Shown: positions 6,232 through 9,239 of the stretch, piece after piece
Layout: each line of letters starts with the position of its first letter
Numbering within the stretch: position 1 is the stretch's first letter
Assembly: GCA_030691725.1 (NCBI GenBank)
Contig: JAUYDQ010000105.1
Coordinates: 1-9,239 of the forward strand
Direction: 5' to 3'
Length of the DNA stretch: 9,239 nucleotides
Source: Candidatus Omnitrophota bacterium
Lineage (GTDB): Bacteria; Omnitrophota; Gorgyraeia; Gygaellales; Profunditerraquicolaceae
Notes under the pieces: generated by a model
What the model saw: the letters and a program-made list of their open reading frames with translations, nothing else
What the model was told of the DNA's origin: nothing
Databases searched by the model: none
Made by a program: the position numbers and the translations under genes

Positions 6232-9021
6232 TTATGTTCCTCCAATAGCTTTTAAACATTTATCACAGATTAAAGGGTGATTTTTATTATTTCCGAGCGA
6301 CAGAGAATAATTCCAGCAACGAACACATTTTGTTCCTTCGGCCTTCCCAACCTCTATTGTAATATCAGGCGAGGTAATAGCCCTAATATGTTTATCTAGA
6401 TTAGGTAAATTTTTATCTAGTTTAATCTCAACCTGCGAAACCTTGAAAATCTCACAAAGATCATCTTTTAGGCTTTCTAAGAATCTATAACGTTCTTCGT
6501 TATTTGTCAACAGTTTTATTTTGGCATCAAAGGAACTGCCGATTAGGCCTTGACCCCGTTTCTCTTCCAATAATTTGGCGACATCAGGAATTAACTGTAT
6601 GACCGAATGAAACTCGTTAGGAAAGCGTTTATAAAAATCAGGGCTCTCTTTAGGCCATTCTAAAAGATGCGCACTCGCGATAGAGCTATCTTTATTTTCT
6701 TTAGACATCCCTTGCCAAATCTCTTCTGCAGTAAATACCAAGATGGGTGCAACCATTCTTACCAGTGTATTTAGTACCTCATAGATGACTGTTTGGGCTG
6801 AACGTCTTTCTATGCAACTTTTAGCATAGGTATAGAGTCTACCCTTTATCATATCCAGATATTTCATCGATAATACTTCATTACAGAAATCGTAGATTGA
6901 CTTGTAGGCTTTATAGAATTCAAAGGATTCGTATGTATTTTTTACATCCATTAACACACCTTCCATAACACATAGTGCCCATTTATCTATCAAACGCAAA
7001 TTATCGTAATCCACTTTATCGGTATTTGGATCAAAATCGTAGAGGTTACTCAGAATAAACCTGGCAGTATTTCTGATCTTACGGTAAGCTTCGGCAAGGC
7101 GGGTTAATATCTCCTTAGAAATTCGGATATCCTCGTTGTAGTCACTTGAGACAACCCAAAGCCTTAAGATATCTGCTCCGTACTCTTTGATTATATCTTG
7201 AGGCGAAATTACATTACCCAGTGACTTAGACATTTTTCTGCCTAATCCATCAACTACAAAACCATGCGTAAGCACATTCTTAAAAGGTGGTTTTTCATCG
7301 ATACACATCGAAGGGATCAACGATGATTGAAACCACCCCCGATGCTGGTCAGAGCCTTCAAGGTACAAAGCGCAGGGAAATTCTAACTCTTCTCTTTTCT
7401 TTAATACTGCCTGATGGCTTACTCCCGAATCAAACCAGACATCCAGAATATCTTCGCAACGTGTAAATTCACTACTTTTGCATTTAGGGCAGACAAATTT
7501 TTCGGGTAAAAATACCTTAACATCTTCCTTAAACCAAACATCACTGCCTGAACTTAAGATTTTTCCTGCCACATTATCAATAATAGCAGGGTCAAGCACT
7601 ACCTCATCACACTTTAAACACCGGACAGCAGGAATCGGCACTCCCCAATATCTCTGGCGGGAAAGACACCAATCCGGCCTCAATTCCACCATCGCCCGAA
7701 TCCTCTCTTTACCAGAAGCAGGAATCCAGGCGATATCATTCTCTATAACTTCAATGAGTTTCTTTCTTAAATCTTTATGGTCGATATTTATAAACCACTG
7801 CTTTGTTGCGCGGAATATAATTGGATTTTTACAACGCCAACAATGCGGATATGAGTGCTGTATCTTTGTATCAAAAAGCAATGCCCCTGATTTTTGCAGT
7901 TTTTCGATGATTATCTTATTTGAATCATAAACGTTTAGTCCTTTAAATTCGCCTGCTTCTGTATCAAAATTCCCCTTATCATCTACAGGCATAATAATAT
8001 CTAACTTATATTTTAATCCGGTTAAATAATCATCGTTACCATGGCCGGGTGCAGTGTGCACAAGGCCAGTGCCTTCTTCGCGAGAAACATAGTCCGCAAG
8101 TACCACGCGACCTTTTCTGAAACCTAAAGGATGTTCGTAAATCATCCCTTCCAGGTCTTTGCCTTTAAAAGTTCCTATCTTCTGGATATTCTTAACACCT
8201 ATCAAAGAAAGCTCTTGCTCTCTACATTCGGCAATAATCAAATGTCCTCTTTCGGTATTATAATGAGTGTAAAACAATTCTGGATGAACAGCTACCGCAA
8301 CGTTGGCAATCAGCGTCCAAGGCGTCGTAGTCCAAATTAATAAATAGATTTCTTGTTTAAAAACATCATTCTTTTCTAATTTAAACTTAACGTATATCGA
8401 CGGAGAAACATACTCTTCATACTCAACTTCAGCCTCTGCAAGCGCAGTCTCGCATTTAAAACACCAGTTAACCGGCTTCAAACCCCGATAGACATAACCT
8501 TTCTTAACGAGCGTTCCAAAAGCATTAATTATGCTTTCTTCATAATCAGGTGTTAATGTCAGATAGGGATTCTGCCAATCAGCAAATACACCCAGCCGTA
8601 TGAATTGCTCTTTCTGTATAGAAACGTACTTAAGAGCATAATCGTATGCCTTTTTTCTAAAATCTAACTGGCTAATCTGAGATTTATTTATTCCCAATTC
8701 TTTGAATAATTGATGCTCAACAGGCAGGCCATGACAATCCCAGCCCGGAACATACGCAGAATCCTCACCCCTCATAGTTTTATATTTTACAATTATATCT
8801 TTTAAAGTTTTATTCAAGGCATGCCCGATATGAATATTTCCGTTTGCATAAGGAGGACCGTCGTGAAGAATATAGTTTGTTTTGCCTTTGGATTTTTTAC
8901 GGAGAAGCCCGTATATGTTCGTATCCTGCCAGGCTTTCAAGAAAACAGGTTCTCTCTTAGGCAGGTCTGCCTTCATGGAGAATTTGGTCTGAGGAAGATT
9001 TAAGCTAGATTTGTAGTCCAT
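6232..9021 (-). CDS. ileS: Isoleucyl-tRNA synthetase, bacterial type 1
   Basis: Class I aminoacyl-tRNA synthetase that charges tRNA-Ile in the cytoplasm and hydrolyses mischarged Val-tRNA. The 929 residues contain HIGH (64-67), WDCHGLPVE (94-102), the CP1 editing domain with TTTPWT (231-236) and GTGLVHTAPGHGNDDY (317-332), RQRYWG (455-460), LDVWFDSG (526-533), GSDQHRGWF (556-564), KMSKS (596-600), the anticodon-binding helical domain (about 640-800) and a C-terminal zinc finger (Cys899, 902, 919, 922). Two more Cys quartets are complete: 187/190 with 394/397, and 468/471 with 511/514. These match the zinc sites known in T. thermophilus IleRS, whereas as I recall E. coli IleRS has lost most of them. 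The end-to-end likeness to E. coli and the C-terminal finger mark it as type 1, which is usually mupirocin-sensitive. The ATG is one base after the stop of the upstream small gene (TAA-G-ATG). No T-box is visible because the operon start is outside the window. Confidence 0.98.
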   Translation of the reverse strand: MDYKSSLNLPQTKFSMKADLPKREPVFLKAWQDTNIYGLLRKKSKGKTNYILHDGPPYANGNIHIGHALNKTLKDIIVKYKTMRGEDSAYVPGWDCHGLPVEHQLFKELGINKSQISQLDFRKKAYDYALKYVSIQKEQFIRLGVFADWQNPYLTLTPDYEESIINAFGTLVKKGYVYRGLKPVNWCFKCETALAEAEVEYEEYVSPSIYVKFKLEKNDVFKQEIYLLIWTTTPWTLIANVAVAVHPELFYTHYNTERGHLIIAECREQELSLIGVKNIQKIGTFKGKDLEGMIYEHPLGFRKGRVVLADYVSREEGTGLVHTAPGHGNDDYLTGLKYKLDIIMPVDDKGNFDTEAGEFKGLNVYDSNKIIIEKLQKSGALLFDTKIQHSYPHCWRCKNPIIFRATKQWFINIDHKDLRKKLIEVIENDIAWIPASGKERIRAMVELRPDWCLSRQRYWGVPIPAVRCLKCDEVVLDPAIIDNVAGKILSSGSDVWFKEDVKVFLPEKFVCPKCKSSEFTRCEDILDVWFDSGVSHQAVLKKREELEFPCALYLEGSDQHRGWFQSSLIPSMCIDEKPPFKNVLTHGFVVDGLGRKMSKSLGNVISPQDIIKEYGADILRLWVVSSDYNEDIRISKEILTRLAEAYRKIRNTARFILSNLYDFDPNTDKVDYDNLRLIDKWALCVMEGVLMDVKNTYESFEFYKAYKSIYDFCNEVLSMKYLDMIKGRLYTYAKSCIERRSAQTVIYEVLNTLVRMVAPILVFTAEEIWQGMSKENKDSSIASAHLLEWPKESPDFYKRFPNEFHSVIQLIPDVAKLLEEKRGQGLIGSSFDAKIKLLTNNEERYRFLESLKDDLCEIFKVSQVEIKLDKNLPNLDKHIRAITSPDITIEVGKAEGTKCVRCWNYSLSLGNNKNHPLICDKCLKAIGGT
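6238..6243 (-). promoter_or_regulatory. Ribosome-binding site deciding the start of the TraR/DksA gene
   Basis: GGAGGA inside the last codons of ileS (Gly-Gly) lies 7 nt before TTG 6230-6228, the optimal spacing. The alternative TTG at 6245-6243 overlaps this site and has no purine-rich sequence before it. The site therefore argues for the downstream TTG. Confidence 0.7.
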
Positions 9022-9022
9022 C

Positions 9023-9229
9023 TTATTTCATATATTTTCCAATAATGATATTTAGATCTTTCTTAAGTTTAGAGGAAATGAGTTTTTTGTCGGTGAGGAT
9101 CGCATATTTAAGGGCATCTTTACAAGCGCAGCTTCTTCCCGGCTCAATGTTTTTAATTGCTGCGGAGAGTAAACGTTTTGCATTTGCCACATTCTTGTGT
9201 AGATTCTGGATGATCATATCAATAGTCAC
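9023..9229 (-). CDS. Small helical protein upstream of ileS, function unknown
   Basis: A 68-residue basic protein, predicted mostly alpha-helical from composition, with no recognised domain. It shows a Cys-x-Cys pair in GRSCACKDALKYAI (about 30-43) and Lys-rich C-terminal helices; no signal peptide or membrane segment is seen. The first usable start in the window is GTG at 9229. This overlaps a TGA in another frame as GTGA (9229-9226), the usual layout of a coupled start. The frame stays open to the window edge, so a longer protein starting outside is possible. Its TAA is followed by one base and the ileS ATG, so the two are almost certainly cotranscribed. A role in translation is a guess from position only. 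Confidence 0.6.
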   Translation of the reverse strand: MTIDMIIQNLHKNVANAKRLLSAAIKNIEPGRSCACKDALKYAILTDKKLISSKLKKDLNIIIGKYMK

Positions 9230-9239
9230 GCTTTCATGC
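9226..9239 (-). CDS. Possible C-terminal tail of an upstream gene (partial)
   Basis: The last bases read Met-Lys-Ala-stop in the frame whose TGA (9228-9226) overlaps the GTG start of the 68-residue gene. This is the pattern of an operon gene ending there, but only four codons are visible, so the product cannot be named and the call rests on the overlap alone. Confidence 0.25.

Noticed and set aside
7478..7930. Plus-strand frame of 150 codons
   Set aside because: It is antisense to well-conserved ileS segments, including zinc-site cysteines, and has no promoter or ribosome-binding site.
9023..9239. T-box or other leader upstream of ileS
   Set aside because: The sequence directly before ileS is a coding frame with a one-base gap. 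Any leader would lie outside the window.
1..9239. CRISPR array, tRNA, insertion sequence or attachment site
   Set aside because: No regularly spaced long direct repeats, cloverleaf with tRNA invariant bases, transposase frame or flanking target duplication was found on either strand by reading.

Overview
This is an AT-rich bacterial window in which every supportable gene lies on the minus strand. It carries core housekeeping genes: lipoprotein maturation (lgt, lspA), cell-shape mreB, a bacterial type-1 isoleucyl-tRNA synthetase, a class II-like EPSP synthase, a TraR/DksA-type zinc protein and an RluD-type pseudouridine synthase. Together with an uncharacterised coiled-coil membrane protein, this suggests a diderm from an under-sampled phylum. 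The style resembles Omnitrophota (PVC group), but that placement is inference from gene style and remembered sequence feel, not from a search. No mobile gene, CRISPR array, tRNA or rRNA is visible.

Layout in transcription order (right to left). (1) 9239 to 3735 is a tightly packed run: the tail of an unseen gene, a 68-residue unknown protein, ileS, a TraR/DksA-family gene, lspA, lgt and an rluD-like gene. Junctions are overlaps or gaps of 1 to 13 nt, and a stop, one base, start arrangement recurs three times. Its promoter is outside the window. (2) After a 130-bp intergenic region with a clear extended -10 promoter come a coiled-coil membrane protein and aroA, joined by an ATGA overlap. (3) A 370-bp gap follows. 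It holds a GC-rich, strongly self-complementary island (about 1204-1439, about 51% GC by eye count against 25% in the next 60 bp) and then a near-consensus sigma-70 promoter. (4) mreB follows and runs almost to the left edge.

Functionally, lgt and lspA perform consecutive steps of lipoprotein maturation. IleRS, the pseudouridine synthase and the DksA-like protein serve translation and growth-rate control. AroA supplies chorismate. MreB, and possibly the coiled-coil protein, serve the cell envelope. Most of the window is ordinary core genome. The parts that deserve a second look are the structured island between aroA and mreB, a 7-bp tandem repeat that encodes an extra loop inside aroA, and the coiled-coil protein with its conserved-looking C-terminal beta domain.
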